A DNA stretch of 64,000 bases from Mallotus nudiflorus (taxonomy: Eukaryota; Streptophyta; Magnoliopsida; Malpighiales; Euphorbiaceae). Each line of letters opens with the position of its first letter. The first letter of the stretch is position 1. The position numbers were made by a program, and so were the translations under genes. Shown one piece after another: positions 23,857 to 35,373 of this stretch. The notes under the pieces were generated by a model, which saw only the letters and a program-made list of their open reading frames with translations, ran no database searches and was not told the DNA's origin. The stretch is from positions 3,472,501-3,536,500 of the forward strand of contig CANTUR010000112.1 in assembly GCA_947683625.1 (NCBI GenBank), in the 5' to 3' direction.

Positions 23857-24489
23857 GTATTTGATAAATTAATGCTTTTCTTAAAATAAAAATTTCATAA
23901 TAAATGTTTTAAATAAAGAAGGTTTTTAAAAAGATATACATTTCTCTATATTAACTTACTCAGTGAGGTCTGACCTTCCTCAATTATTTTTTTAAGAATC
24001 TGAGAGTCTTCAATTAGTTTACCTCCCTTACACTGGATTCATTCTTCTTCAGCTATTTTATGTAGGTCATTTTAATGTTTATTGTCTTATATTCTGCTCT
24101 AGACACTACAGTAGTAGTAGAATATTGATAAAAGTATTTATAATTTGATTAGTTTAAATTAGGTTTGTGTATTATTATGATGATATATGTGTTGAGCATA
24201 TAATTTGTGTGGTGAATTTTTATTATGTTGGAGATTGATATTCGTGATGGATTATTGGAGTTGTTGTGATATAGTATTGATGGGAAAATATTTGGAAGTG
24301 TTAATTTCTATTCTACTGGTTGTGATTTTGATCTGGTACAAAGAAAATTCTGTCGGATTTTTATTAGAGATATAGTATTAATTTAATTTTATGTTGAAAT
24401 TTTTTTAGACTTATTTCGAGTTTCAAAAGTTTTATATTTTTCCATTCTATAGTATCGATCACTTACGCATAGGGGTTCAGATCGTAACA

Positions 24490-26052
24490 ATTTCACCTTT
24501 AGCCCTGTGTTTTTTGTTGAGGTGCGCCACTATACTGTAGAGAACCCAAAGACTTGCGTTTTGCAATTTTTGGAATAGAAATAATCTCCTCCATTAGGCT
24601 TGCTTGACTTGACAAAATTGCTAAAGGGGTAGTAACAATTGGGCCATTACCCAAATGAGAGCCCATATCTAACTCAAAGTTATCTGAAGAAGCTTTCCAA
24701 GTTGAATTAAATTCTAGCACATTCTGACAGCTATTTGAATTTGTAGAAACAGCATAGTACGCATCATGCCCTGTATCTTGCAGAATCAGATCTTGTTTAG
24801 AATTCAAAAGAAGTCTTAGTTTGCAGCTCCACATTAACAACAACCAAATCATCATTTCTGTCATTACCAACCACCGAAACATCATCGAGCTTTACCGAGT
24901 CGACGTCACTTAAAGGTATCACCACCGGCCTCATAATACCACTATCATCACTGAATTCAAATTCAAAAGAACATGAAGAATATAGATATGAAGAATTCCA
25001 AGAAAAGAACTCAGAACAATACTCTTCCTCCATAAGCAGATCCAACGAAGTGTTTTCATGCACAAAAGTGACCTTCTTCTGGATGAATTAGGCTTGGGAA
25101 GTGCTAATTAAAATTCTAGCAATATCGAGACGGGATTTGTGATGAGTATTCATATCTAACGTTAAAAAGACTCCAACAGAAGATGTAATCCATTGGAAAA
25201 ACTTATATGACAAAAAATGAATAGGGATCCCATTACACCATAGCCACACGAACCTCTCTTTGAACTATGAATCAGCTTCCCAGTCTCTCAGAGAGACAAA
25301 CCATTCATACAAAAATGAATTCTCAGAACAACAATGTAATTTCTCCTCTTGTGAACTGAAAGTTATTAACATTTGCCTTCCACCCATACATCTAATTTGA
25401 ATAGACAAGGAGCAAAATGACCGAATGAGCCGCTGAATTGAAAAAATTAACCGAATATCTTTTAAAACTCCGACAGTGGACTAAGAAAGTCATTCATCAA
25501 TACGCAAACTATCGGTGAATTCCCCCAAAGCCAATACTGGTAGATGATTCTCATTAACGCTTCTCTCCTTCACGTTTTCCTTCATAGAAACATTAGCACT
25601 AGCTTCATCCTTCTTGTTAGCTACATTGTCTTCCTTCTTTGCATGCTGTACATCTTTAACTACGTTAGTTATCTCTGTATAAGAATGATGATCTCGAGTC
25701 TTAAACACAATCGCACGTCCATGGCGTGCTTTTGATGGTTTACGATCTGTTGTTGCCATTGAGGAATGGATGACATTTTAGCTTTTCCTGAGGAATGGAT
25801 TGCTGTAAAACGAGAGTGTCCCATTGAGCTTGTTCCTTCTAATTGAAACCGTATTAATGAACTGTAATACTGCTGGGCAATCAGCTATATTCTTGAGTTG
25901 CAAAAAACCAAATCGTACTCGTCGTTGAAACGACTTTACTGGAATAAAAACTTATCCTACTCTCCATAGCTTAGCAAACAAATTCCATAAATTCTCCGCT
26001 GTCCAATTATGAGGAAAATTTCCAAAGAAGATAGTTCGTCCAATTCGTGGAG
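24490..26052 (-). pseudogene. LINE ORF1-like remnant with RRM and DUF4283-like region
   Basis: Read leftward from 26052 there is one frame with only a handful of stops down to about 24797. The first 85 codons look like an RNA recognition motif: RTIFFGNFPHNW resembles RNP2 and RRVRFGFLQL resembles RNP1, with one stop between them. A charged linker follows (25759-25490). Then comes a block with ERFVWLWCNGIPIHFL and LDIARILIST (about 25270-25090) that I recognise from plant LINE ORF1 proteins of the RRM/DUF4283 type. An acidic stretch ends near 24797, and 24885-24499 continues in another frame. The rest of the LINE (endonuclease, RT) is not seen. LTR C cuts its left side. Likely RNA-binding in the intact family; broken here. 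Confidence 0.65.
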
Positions 26053-26335
26053 GATGTTGCTGTCGATCATGCTTCCACTAAGTTTGTCGTTGTTCCATAA
26101 GCTAAATCTCTTTTTACTGGCCGAGGCTTATGTGTTCCTGGAAAGCCTAAGCCATCTCCAAAATGTAAGAATCCTTCTTGTGATGGCACCAACCCTGGAA
26201 GGTGAATCACTCTGGATTCATTGATATCTATTCATGAATTATATATAATTTGGAAGTGGTATGTAAATAAAGTGTAATTAATATTAATATAATAATTTAC
26301 ATGTAATTTGACTATAAGGGGCTCCATTAGAGCTG
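26053..26335. other. No recognised feature
   Basis: This may be the 5' end of the LINE remnant followed by AT-rich filler. I see no coding or repeat signal I can support. Confidence 0.4.
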
Positions 26336-27308
26336 TGTTGAAAGTCAAATATATTGTGGAGTTTTCATAAACTCATAATTGAACATTAACAAAACTCATG
26401 ATCATTGATAAGATTTATAATTTTAATTCAGTTATGTCAAAGCTTAATTGAAGCTCATAATTCAACAATAATAAATCTCATAAATCTTAATAAACCTTAT
26501 AATTTTATATAAATTATAGTGATAAAATTAACAAACTTATAAGTCATAACTAGACATTGATGAAGCTCACAAAGTGCATAAACGAGCCTTGCTTAGGCTT
26601 ATAACCTTCGATGGAATATGTCCAAGGCTACATAAGAATCAAATCTTAATTTAGTTATACTATACTATTCTAGTTCCTACTGGATTATATATACTTGGTT
26701 TGATAAGGTCTGGAAGCCTTGATGAATATATTAAGTATGGGGGACATTATCCAATGCTTGTTTAAAAAAAAAGAGTAAACATCAACTTGTATCTAACTAA
26801 ATTATTCAAGCGTTTCATGACTATGGCACACAATCTATAACTAGTAAAAAGGAATACGCTTTTGAAAATCTTTCGAATGTGATATAGTTTCGACTGATAT
26901 AAAAACTGACTCAAAAATGTTCTTATGCATAATAAAAAGAGATAACACTAACCAATATTTTCCATGTAGGCCTAATACCCATTGCACACAATAAATAATA
27001 GTAGTTCATCAACACATGAACGGCTGCATTGGTAACCAAACCAACAGGAAATAAAGATTGACTATTGCATATCGACAAGTAGCACATATATAACTGTTGA
27101 AGTGAGTAATTAGTGGAATTGAAGTGAGAAAGCCAAATTATAAAGTTAACCTCAATTAGTACATTATGATAGTCTATATTAATGTAAATTAGTTTTATAA
27201 TCAAGATTAATTTTATGTACATCCTTTATAAACTTGTTTCTTGTAAACATTATACTATACATAGAAATAAAGAGACAGAAATTCTTCTTTTAGTAGATTT
27301 TGCTATCA
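26336..27308 (+). repeat. Probable 5' LTR of an old copia relic
   Basis: TGTTGAAAGTCAA at 26336 begins like many copia LTRs. The segment ends TGCTATCA at 27308, directly before a tRNA-Met type primer site TGGTATCAGTG (27309-27319). No partner LTR is visible, so the left boundary is a guess. Confidence 0.4.
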
Positions 27309-27905
27309 TGGTATCAGTGTAGCAATCCATCAAGTCCTATTACAACAATCTCTAAGGGTTATGGAGGGAGATCAACTTTTGGTGACCAAATCCAATGAAG
27401 TGTGTTGAAGATATACAAATCTATAATGCCAACATATAAGAATATAGAGTCATTCGTGGATGAGTTAGATGACCGACTAGATAAGGTTCAGAGTGATGTA
27501 TTGCAAATACGACCATTACTTACAATCAAACAAGCTTATGCTCAAGTATGAAGAGAGGATATTTAGCAAATCATTATGTTAAGTGGCATAGAGACTATAT
27601 AAAGTTTTACAATGATCTCTAAAGAGTACAAGACTTAATCGATTTAGAGGAAACTGATATATGACTTTTGATCCAAAAGACTTGGTAGAATCTAGTCAAC
27701 CAAAATGAACATGTATTGCTAATGTTAATGGTGTGACATATCCAGTTATAGGAGTTGGAGGAGTGGCTCTCTCCCCTTTTTTCTTACCAGATATTGTATT
27801 AGTCTCTTCTCTTTCAAATAAATTGATGTCAATACGTCAAGTTACTAAAGAGTTAAATTATTGTGCACTGATGTACCAAAATTTTCACTTATTTCAAGAA
27901 GGAGA
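27309..27905 (+). pseudogene. Ty1/copia gag and protease-region relic
   Basis: After the primer site, the stretch 27430-27580 reads like the copia gag segment with LDDRLDKVQSDVL and a following LTIKQAYAQV, interrupted by stops. At 27700-27905 a plus-strand frame resembles the region after the copia protease (VIGVGGVALSP, SLSNKLMSIRQVTKELN, LFQEGDY). The interval between is shortened compared with normal copia elements. Nothing of integrase or RT follows, so this is a truncated old copy. Confidence 0.55.
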
Positions 27906-28862
27906 TTATTGATTGTGGTACTAGGTCGTTGTGGGAAGATTTGTCACTTTTCTGTTTGAAATCATGGAAGTTATCTGGATTTTTTTCTAAAAAAAAAAAT
28001 TAGGGAAGTTATCCGAAGGTCTCTTTTTTGAAATTAGCGAAGTTATTTGAAGGGTTTATAAAATAGACTACTAAATAAAAGGTAAGAAATGGAGGGGAAA
28101 AAAAAGAAATAATGTAAAAAAAAAAAAAGGTGCTTTTGTTTTCATTGATTGGCTTAGGCTAGAGACTAATAAAATTCGGTAGAGTCGGGTCTTTTTAAAA
28201 GAAATTTTTAAATAAAATAATAATTTTTTTTAATGATCATTAGAGAGGATCAACTCTATAGCTGGATCAAACTAACCCTAGATGGATAACTTTGAATTCC
28301 TATTTTTTTTCCTAATTGAATAGGTTATGGGTTTACCTCATCACCGTCAAGTCAAGTGATAACGGGTAAATAAAATAATAGTTGAGATTCTTTAACGGAA
28401 TTTTGTTCATGCTGGACAACTGTTGCTACTGTTTTTGAAGTTCACAGTCATGTCCATTTAAACGAAGAAAATGATGATCAAAAAGCTAAAGTACGTACTT
28501 CAATTTTTCATTTTTTGATTTTCTTAATAAAGTTTAGTTTTAATTAGTACTTTAGCTTCTTTATATCTATATTATGTTCTCACAAGATTCTTATATACTA
28601 TTTCATAATTAAAGAACAAAAAAAAATCATAACTTGATTTGTAGACTATATTGCCTCAATAAAGATACGATCCCCTATGTAATTCAGTTGAACATCCTAA
28701 TTCCTCAAAACTTAATTTTCATTTTTTTCTAAAAGTATAATATAGTTCTTTTATTTTTCTATTTTCATATTAGTTTAGTGAAATGATTTGATGCATATTT
28801 TATGATTCAATCTATTTTCTAAATATCAATCAAAATTTTGAAAATCACATTTTTTGGGTTTA
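27906..28862. other. AT-rich DNA without recognised genes
   Basis: There are A and T homopolymer runs, no open frame of interest and no repeat I can define. Confidence 0.5.
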
Positions 28863-29345
28863 TTGCACCATTGATATCATAATTTTGAACCATGTTTCAC
28901 TTTGGTATCAAAATTTTAATTTTTTTTCCTTTTCAGTCTCAAAAATTCTATTTTTATTTCAAGTTAAAGTATTTTGAACATATCCAATTAAATTTAAAAT
29001 ATGTAACAGCCGGAATAAACACATTTTTAGTATATTTACTTTGTAAATATTTCATTAAATAGTTTAATCATTTTGTTAACTCATAAAATAAAATTTGCTT
29101 GTGAGCCCCATAAAATAAATTTTAGCAAAATTTATTTTATGGAGCCTACAAGGTAATTAAATCGTTTCATGAGATGTTTATATGGTGAATATACTAAAAA
29201 TATACTTATTTCGGTTATCATATATGTTAAATTTGATTAGATATGTTCGAAATATTTTAATTTAAAAAAAAATTGACACCAAAAAAATATTAAAAATTTA
29301 AGATTAAAATGAAACATAATCCAAAGTTATGATATTAACATTACA
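28863..29345. mobile_element. Fold-back element of about 480 bp
   Basis: The left half (TTGCACCATTGATATCATAA and onward) and the reverse complement of the right half (ending ATGATATTAACATTACA at 29345) align along most of their length, with the centre near 29118 (CATAAAATAAATTTTAGC and its partner). Shared inner segments include GAACATATCCAATTAAATTT and ATATTTACTTTGTAAATAT with their counterparts. It has no coding capacity. This is the form of a fold-back or MITE-type element. I could not fix a target duplication. Confidence 0.7.
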
Positions 29346-30000
29346 TTTTTTTTAACTTTATAAGTTTTGTAATGAAAAGGTGATTGTCACTATGAAAAGC
29401 TCCTCTTTATCAAGGCATTTAATCATTTGAGATGATTGTCTGTATTGTCTCGAGCTTAATTTTGTTTGATTTTTGAAACTATAAAATGATAATTTTGGAT
29501 TGTTATATTTAAGTGTTTGTATATATTAATTGGATTGCAATATATGTTGTTTAATTTGCATTGAATCTTTACGCTTAAATGTTGTTTTTTCCTTTGTGGA
29601 TTACGTATCTTTCAATTCTCTATGATCATAATTCAATTGAATACAGTCTTTCATCCCTCAATTTTAATATTTTAACTTATATCACCTTTTAACTTTCATT
29701 TTAATCTATTTTAGACCTATTTAATCTTTAAAACCGATCTTATTTTGTTTTGTTTAACCCATGGATTGCCAGGGCAGATAATGGCGTACACTCACTTGCT
29801 TTGGAACACATGAAGCCAGAAAAATATGTTGGCACGTGCAATTGATGTATTAAAATATAAGAAAATACGTGAGGAAGGATTTCATTGTGATTTGAAAAAT
29901 TTACAATCTAGTCATCTTTTTCCAACTTCCCATCTCCCATTCAGACCACCATGTACAACTGCCTAACCATCATACTCTTCATCAAACACCCATTTAGTGA
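29346..30000. other. Intergenic DNA without recognised genes
   Basis: Moderately AT-rich single-copy-looking sequence. No reading frame or RNA gene can be supported. Confidence 0.4.
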
Positions 30001-30020
30001 GGCTAAATTTCACATTTCTA

Positions 30021-30250
30021 TTTTTTTTTTTTTTTTGGACAGCGTTGCTTGTTAGTACCTTATGGATCATGACTATTAATTGTTAGTATTAGCAGGGGAA
30101 AGGATATTATCCTAACTAAGGGTGTGAGACCTCCAAATGTGGGTTCACCCAAGAATTCAACCAAAGCTAAGCCTTGGTGTTGCCATGGATCAAACCTAAG
30201 ACCCCAAAGTCCCAGGGCCTTACCCTAGACCATCTGATCCAAGAGTCATG
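30021..30250 (-). mobile_element. SINE-like retroposon, minus strand
   Basis: GGCTAAATTTCACATTTCTA at 30001-30020 recurs at 30251-30270 with one mismatch, a 20-bp target duplication. Between them, the plus strand begins with 16 T, the complement of a 3' A tail. At the other end the minus strand starts ATGACTCTTGGATCAG and contains a B-box-like AGGTTTGATCC. A long duplication, A tail, about 230 bp length and internal Pol III-like boxes together point to a tRNA-derived SINE. The A box is less clear (TGGTCTAGGG is a candidate). Confidence 0.75.
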
Positions 30251-30270
30251 GGCTAAGTTTCACATTTCTA

Positions 30271-30725
30271 GAGACAATATCATTCTAAAAAAAATAAAAA
30301 ATAATCCTACAATCTCAAACATCAACAAATAATGTATTCTCTAGTTTTTCCTAATTAATAAAAAAAGCTAATCATTGTTCTTCTTCTTCTTCATATCTCC
30401 TAATCCCATATTTGAATGGTTTTTTGGCCATTTTGGCCACAAAAACCATTCATATACCAACTTTATTTTAGTTTTTTGTCTATAAATAAATTTGTTTTGT
30501 TTTTATCATTCTATATTTGGTGATATTTTGATAATATTTTGTTAATAGCTTGGCTTGATGATATTTGGTTTTAAATCTTTAGATCTATTTTGCTCCAGGC
30601 TTGATCTATCTAGATCCGGTTCCTTCTACAGCTGATGTCCATCTTCGGACTACTAAAGGTTCAAGAACAAATAGAGGGAGCTGATGGGTTGAAGTAAATC
30701 AGTTATTTCAATGGAAGATAGTTCT
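30271..30725. other. Intergenic DNA with one hairpin
   Basis: It contains a TTC run and an imperfect inverted repeat at 30413-30452: TGAATGGTTTTTTGGCCA against its complement with a three-base spacer. No gene is recognised. Confidence 0.5.
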
Positions 30726-30863
30726 GATCCAAGACCACTTGGTCTTGGTGGTAAGCACCCACCAAAAAGGTGTAATTGGTGTGAAGTCAAACGCCCTTCC
30801 CCTTTAATATAATCTAACATACTAATTACAGTTGTTGCCGAGATTGTCTACTAAAAAAAAAAA
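30726..30863 (+). mobile_element. SINE-like retroposon, plus strand
   Basis: ATAGTTCT flanks the segment (30718-30725 and 30864-30871). The insert is about 138 bp, carries a tRNA-like start with TGGTCTTGGTGGTAAGC and a weak B-box-like GTCAAACGCC, and ends in 11 to 12 A after TGTCTACT. The layout matches a short plant SINE. The boxes are degenerate and the duplication is only 8 bp. Confidence 0.55.
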
Positions 30864-30871
30864 ATAGTTCT

Positions 30872-31253
30872 TAACTTTACTTGATGATGGTATTATCATC
30901 ACATGATACCTTGTGTTATCCACATCATCTGATTTCTACAAGTTTAGATTTCACAAAAAAAATCATCATCTAAAACTCTTGTGATCTTTTCATTTGAAGC
31001 TTTTAAGATTGTTTACAATGGTTTTTTTGTATTCATTATATGTTTAAATTACTTGTAATTTTTGTGTAAATCATCTTTTGATCAATGAAATGAAATGGTT
31101 GTTGAAAAAAAAAAACCAATAAAAGGACAAATCCAATCCTAAAGTCTGCGTCATCAAATTAATCATCATCAACATTATTATGTTTACAGTAATTAACCCA
31201 AGTTAAAGTTTAACCAGAAAGCTATGTTTCACAAATGAATTGACTTTTAAAGG

Positions 31254-31284
<31 letters not shown>

Positions 31285-33001
31285 GCTCTCTGGATGAATT
31301 TGGCTTTGGTTTGGATTTTTTCCTATTATTGTTAATGATAAGATATAAATAAAATTGACTGATGGTAAAGGAGATAAAATTAATAAAGGATTTATAGTAA
31401 AAATAAACTTATTAGGAAACATGTGACTTTATGTTACTGGTTTATTATTTTATTTTATCGTCTTTATTTATCCATGTCACTACGCATGTTATAGATGGTC
31501 TAGATTCAAAATAGAAGTTAAAAACATGTAAAGGATTAAAATGAAAGTTGCAAAAGTAACATAAGTCAAAGTTGTAAAGTTTCGAGGTGAAAATTTGCAT
31601 TTGGCCAATTGAATTCTTTAAATATTCTTCTATATTTTGAAACTAACTTTTGGGTTTTGCGAAATTAGTTTGAGAGTTAAAATTAGGGGTGAGTACCAAC
31701 CGGAAAAATTTAGAAATTTAAAATTTTTAAAATTTTATCACATTTTGAAATTTTAAAAATAATATTTTCAATACTAGTATTTAATTTAAAAATCTTTATA
31801 TTGGTATCATCTTATTTTTTGGATGGTTCAGTAAAGAGATTTGATTCTATCGAAACGGATCGATATGTTATAGTTCAAAACAGAAATTCGAAAATTTATG
31901 TAATAGATAAATTTATATTATTAATTAAAATAATATTTATTATACATAAATAAATTAAAATTATATTTATTTTTTACAAATCAAAATGAGATCATTTTGG
32001 GTAAAAATATATTGTTTTTATTATTGTATGGATATTGTATAATATTAATATTAATATTTACCTCATTAATTTTAAATAATATTAATAAAATTAAATTACT
32101 TAATAATAATAAATTATTAAATCTAATAATAGACATATATTTTAATTAATAAAAATAGCCTATATTCTTTTTTTTTTAAGATCACTACTTATTTTAATCA
32201 AAACAACGTAATATTTGATAAAACTATGTCGTTTTGGTTATCTATAATATACATCTATATTTTATTGTGTAGTAAAATCATAATTATAAAAATATTATTT
32301 AGCTCATTAATTTTAAATAATATCAATAAGATTATAGTACTTAATATTAATTTAAATAATATTAATAAGATTATAGTACTTAATAACAATAATAATTAAT
32401 AGGTTATTAAAAATAATATTATTATTTAGCTCATTAATTTTAAATAATATCAATAAAATTAGATTACTTATTAAAAATAATAATTAATAAGTTATCAAAT
32501 ATGATAATAACAACATGTTTTAGTTAAAAAATATAAAATTTGAAATTATACACTGTTAACTTTTTTATTTAAATATTTTTAGCTTAAATTGAAAAATAAT
32601 GGTCATTCTACAATTTTACTTGTTGATACTAATAAAAAATTTCTCATTTCTCATATTTTGAAGTTTAAAGTGTGTTATAATGGACATTCTACATTCTTAT
32701 TTGTTAATTAAATTATTTGAAACTAATGCAGTGTTAATTTTTTTATTTTTATATCTTAAGTTCAAATTGTAATATAATAAACATTTCATATTTTGACTTG
32801 TTAATTGAATAATAGTAGTAGTAATAATAACAATGACAATAACATTAATGATAATAAAATTAACAAAAATATTTTGTTAACAAATCATTTATTATATTTT
32901 AATCACAAAACACATTAATTTTAATCATATATTATTATACATATGTATATTACTAGAAAAATTAACTATAAGTATGTAATTAAGTTACTACTTAGTACTT
33001 T

Positions 33002-33048
<47 letters not shown>

Positions 33049-34134
33049 CTTATTAAATTAATATTCAGTAATATATTCAGTTTTTGGTTTGATACGGTTG
33101 CGGTATGGTTTGATATGATTCTTGGTTCAATTTTTTATAATTATCTACGAGCATATCAAATTAATCATAAAATTTAATTCGGTTCAATTCATGATTAAAA
33201 TTATTCAGTTCGATACAATTTTAATATCTTTTAAGTCAAAATTTAAATTTAGTTCAGTAATTTTTCCGTCCTGTAATCCATCTAGTTAAAATGGACCTTA
33301 AATCAATGGAGATTACTTTTAATTTGAGCTTTTTAACAAATTCAAATAGCGGAAATTTCAGTAGATAAATCATTGGGATCATATGTTTTTATTTTTGACC
33401 ACATATCTTTATTTGTTTCATTTTTTATCTTTCATTTTTTTTTAGTTTTATGTTTCCATTATCTCAGATTTTTGTCTCTTTATGTACTTTTTTTTTTACC
33501 TATTAGTTCTTTTTTGAACTTCTTTTAATTGAAGTTGTATGTTTTTATTTAATTTTTATATTTAAATAATTTTAATTTTTAATTTAATTAGTTTAATTTT
33601 TTATGAAATTTTTAATCAACTATTTAAAATTAGTCTAATTATTTTTTTTTCAATAAAATTTTAGCTTTTATTAATATTAATAATAAAAATAAGAAAACCT
33701 TTTTTTATGTATTACATAAATTTTTGTCTTTTTAAGTTGTTTATTTTGTTGTTTGGTTGTTGGTTGTTGTTTTATTCATTTGTTGTTATTGTTGATTTTA
33801 TGTAAAATTGTACAAATATATAGATGTTGTTAACATAAAGAGGCAAATATGATTCTCTGTGATTATAATAATTAGTCAGTCTGAATGTTTATGCTTTTGA
33901 CTTCCAAAATTTGCCTTTCGTTCCTTCTTTGTGATTTTTAGTTGTTAGGAATATAAAAAAAAAAAAAGTTAATATTCCTAAATTACCGTTGAAATCACAA
34001 CCAAGAAACTTCCATTCCTCAACCAATTGGTTCCAAGAAATTGTAAGGTTGTGTCATAGGAGGAGCAAAGAAGAACAAATAATTTTGGTGAAAAAGACAT
34101 ACAGAGGGGTGAGGTTGGTCATGGAGAAAACAGT

Positions 34135-34190
<56 letters not shown>

Positions 34191-34455
34191 CATCTTTGTT
34201 GATTTCCATAAATTGAAAAAGTTTTGGTGTAAAGCATTCAACAACTGTAACAGAAGTTAAAAAAAAAAGATGGTGAGCATTTCAATGGAGAAGAAAACGG
34301 CAAAAAAGAAAATGGAGTTTCTTCCATAATTGAAAGAAGAAGAAGACCGCGGAAAGTTAGCATTGAAAGTTTTAAAATTCAACGCACATTTTGAAATATT
34401 TTTTACCTTTTGATTTATTTGCAATAATTACCCTAATTTTTAACAAATAGGCTTT
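30872..34455. other. AT-rich intergenic block without genes
   Basis: It holds an ATT run (31257-31284), TA runs (33009-33055 and 34141-34187), degenerate tandem repeats (32040-32820) and stretches rich in GGTT or GATA near 31690-31870 and 33080-33280 that may be the ends of an old non-autonomous transposon. No coding or RNA gene can be supported. The 75-codon frame at 33989-34216 runs into the TA repeat and is not credible as a gene. Confidence 0.5.
32040..32820. repeat. Two families of degenerate tandem repeats
   Basis: A unit containing CTCATTAATTTTAAATAATA followed by AATAARATTA appears at about 32058, 32302 and 32430, with a shortened copy near 32350. From about 32500 another unit recurs two to three times, with GTTAAYTTTTTTATTT, then TTRAATTG and ATTCTACA, at a spacing of about 115-125 bases. 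Confidence 0.5.
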
Positions 34456-34776
34456 TATTATGAATGTGAATAAACAATATATTACTTGTGAATGAACAAT
34501 ATATTGCTTGTGAGAGAATAGTACTCAAATAGTGAAAAGAAAATCTCTATATAAAGGGATTGAAATTCATTAATGAGGATGTTAAGATTAAGAAGAAGAA
34601 AAAATAGATTACTCTCCAAATTCTTTCAATATTATAGTTCTCTAAATTCTCTTCAAACTCTTTCTAAATTTTCTCACAATCATTCTACTATAAAATATTT
34701 TTCTTTTAGTTAAATACTACTAAATTCAAGTTTAGTTCTATAACAAAATAAGTAATTTAATCTTTATTTCACAACA
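34456..34776 (+). repeat. 5' LTR of the copia element
   Basis: 321 bp, ending CACAACA. It contains TATATAAAG at 34548-34556, a good TATA box, followed by the likely transcript start about 30 bases on. It has an internal direct repeat of CAATATATTRCTTGTGA near its start. Confidence 0.93.
34548..34556 (+). promoter_or_regulatory. TATA box of the copia LTR
   Basis: TATATAAAG in the 5' LTR; the same sequence is at 40419-40427 in the 3' LTR. Confidence 0.65.
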
Positions 34777-34797
34777 CGTTATCAGCACGAGGAGCTC
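34777..34797 (+). promoter_or_regulatory. Unusual primer binding site region of the copia element
   Basis: The sequence after the LTR is CGTTATCAGCACGAGGAG. It lacks the TGG that would pair with the CCA end of a tRNA, unlike all the gypsy primer sites in the window. Priming by an internal tRNA fragment, as in Drosophila copia, is one explanation; this is inference. Confidence 0.5.
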
Positions 34798-35291
34798 TCG
34801 ATCAAAACAATAAGATACATATTTCTTAATATTTAATATTTATGAATATATTAGTTGATTGTATATTATCATGGATGGCTATGTCTCCTACTAATTTATA
34901 TATTTATATTTATTTCTTCAATCTAACTTTATATTAATTGTTATTTTTATTTTGTTTTACTAACTACACCATTGATGCAAATATTGCTAGAAATGGTTCT
35001 AACCTTATGGATGGCTATGCCTCCTACCAATTTATATTTATGCACATTTATTTTTTATTATTTATGTTAATGGAAGGCTATACCCCATTTTATATTAATG
35101 GACGGTTTTGCCCCATATTTATACATATCGTTATGTTAACTCACTTCCTATAAATAATCATATCAATATTATTTATTGATTTTACTTTATATAATTTATT
35201 TCTCAATATATTATATTAAAAAAAAAATTCTAACGGCTTTATTTTTATTACCAACGGTAATATAACGGTAATAAACGGTTATATTTTTCAT

Positions 35292-35301
35292 TATAAATAG
35301 A
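35292..35301 (+). promoter_or_regulatory. TATA-like box in the copia leader
   Basis: TATAAATAGA lies about 330 bases upstream of the gag ATG and is followed by a CT-rich stretch (35340-35360). It looks like a second promoter inside the element, upstream of a 55-codon frame. No expression evidence is available. Confidence 0.35.
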
Positions 35302-35373
35302 TGAGCTATAAATGTTATTCATTCACACAAATTCATACATTTTCTCTTTCTTTCTTTACTCTAAATTGTAAAC

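Larger units (their letters stand above)
21813..24489 (+). repeat. Gypsy LTR C, plus strand, 5' truncated
   Basis: The right part has the standard order: hairpin CCTAGTG-GGCTA-CACTAG (23098-23115), three tandem hairpin units with GGTCTCGGGGC or GGTCTCAGGGC (about 23240-23400), a CTCAGTGAGGTCTGAC block and a poly-T AAG ending at 23996. The end GATCGTAACA falls at 24489, where sequence switches to a LINE ORF. The start is not recognisable and the three-stem block is missing, so the left part is lost or lies across the nested B, A and E1 insertions. The sequence GTAAGTTAATAT at 22114 looks like the second donor of the other LTRs. Confidence 0.6.

Noticed and set aside
31687..33280. AT-rich block as a hAT-type non-autonomous transposon with degenerate inverted ends
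   Set aside because: The ends share only short stretches (CGGAAAAATT) and no target duplication could be found, so it is too weak to annotate.
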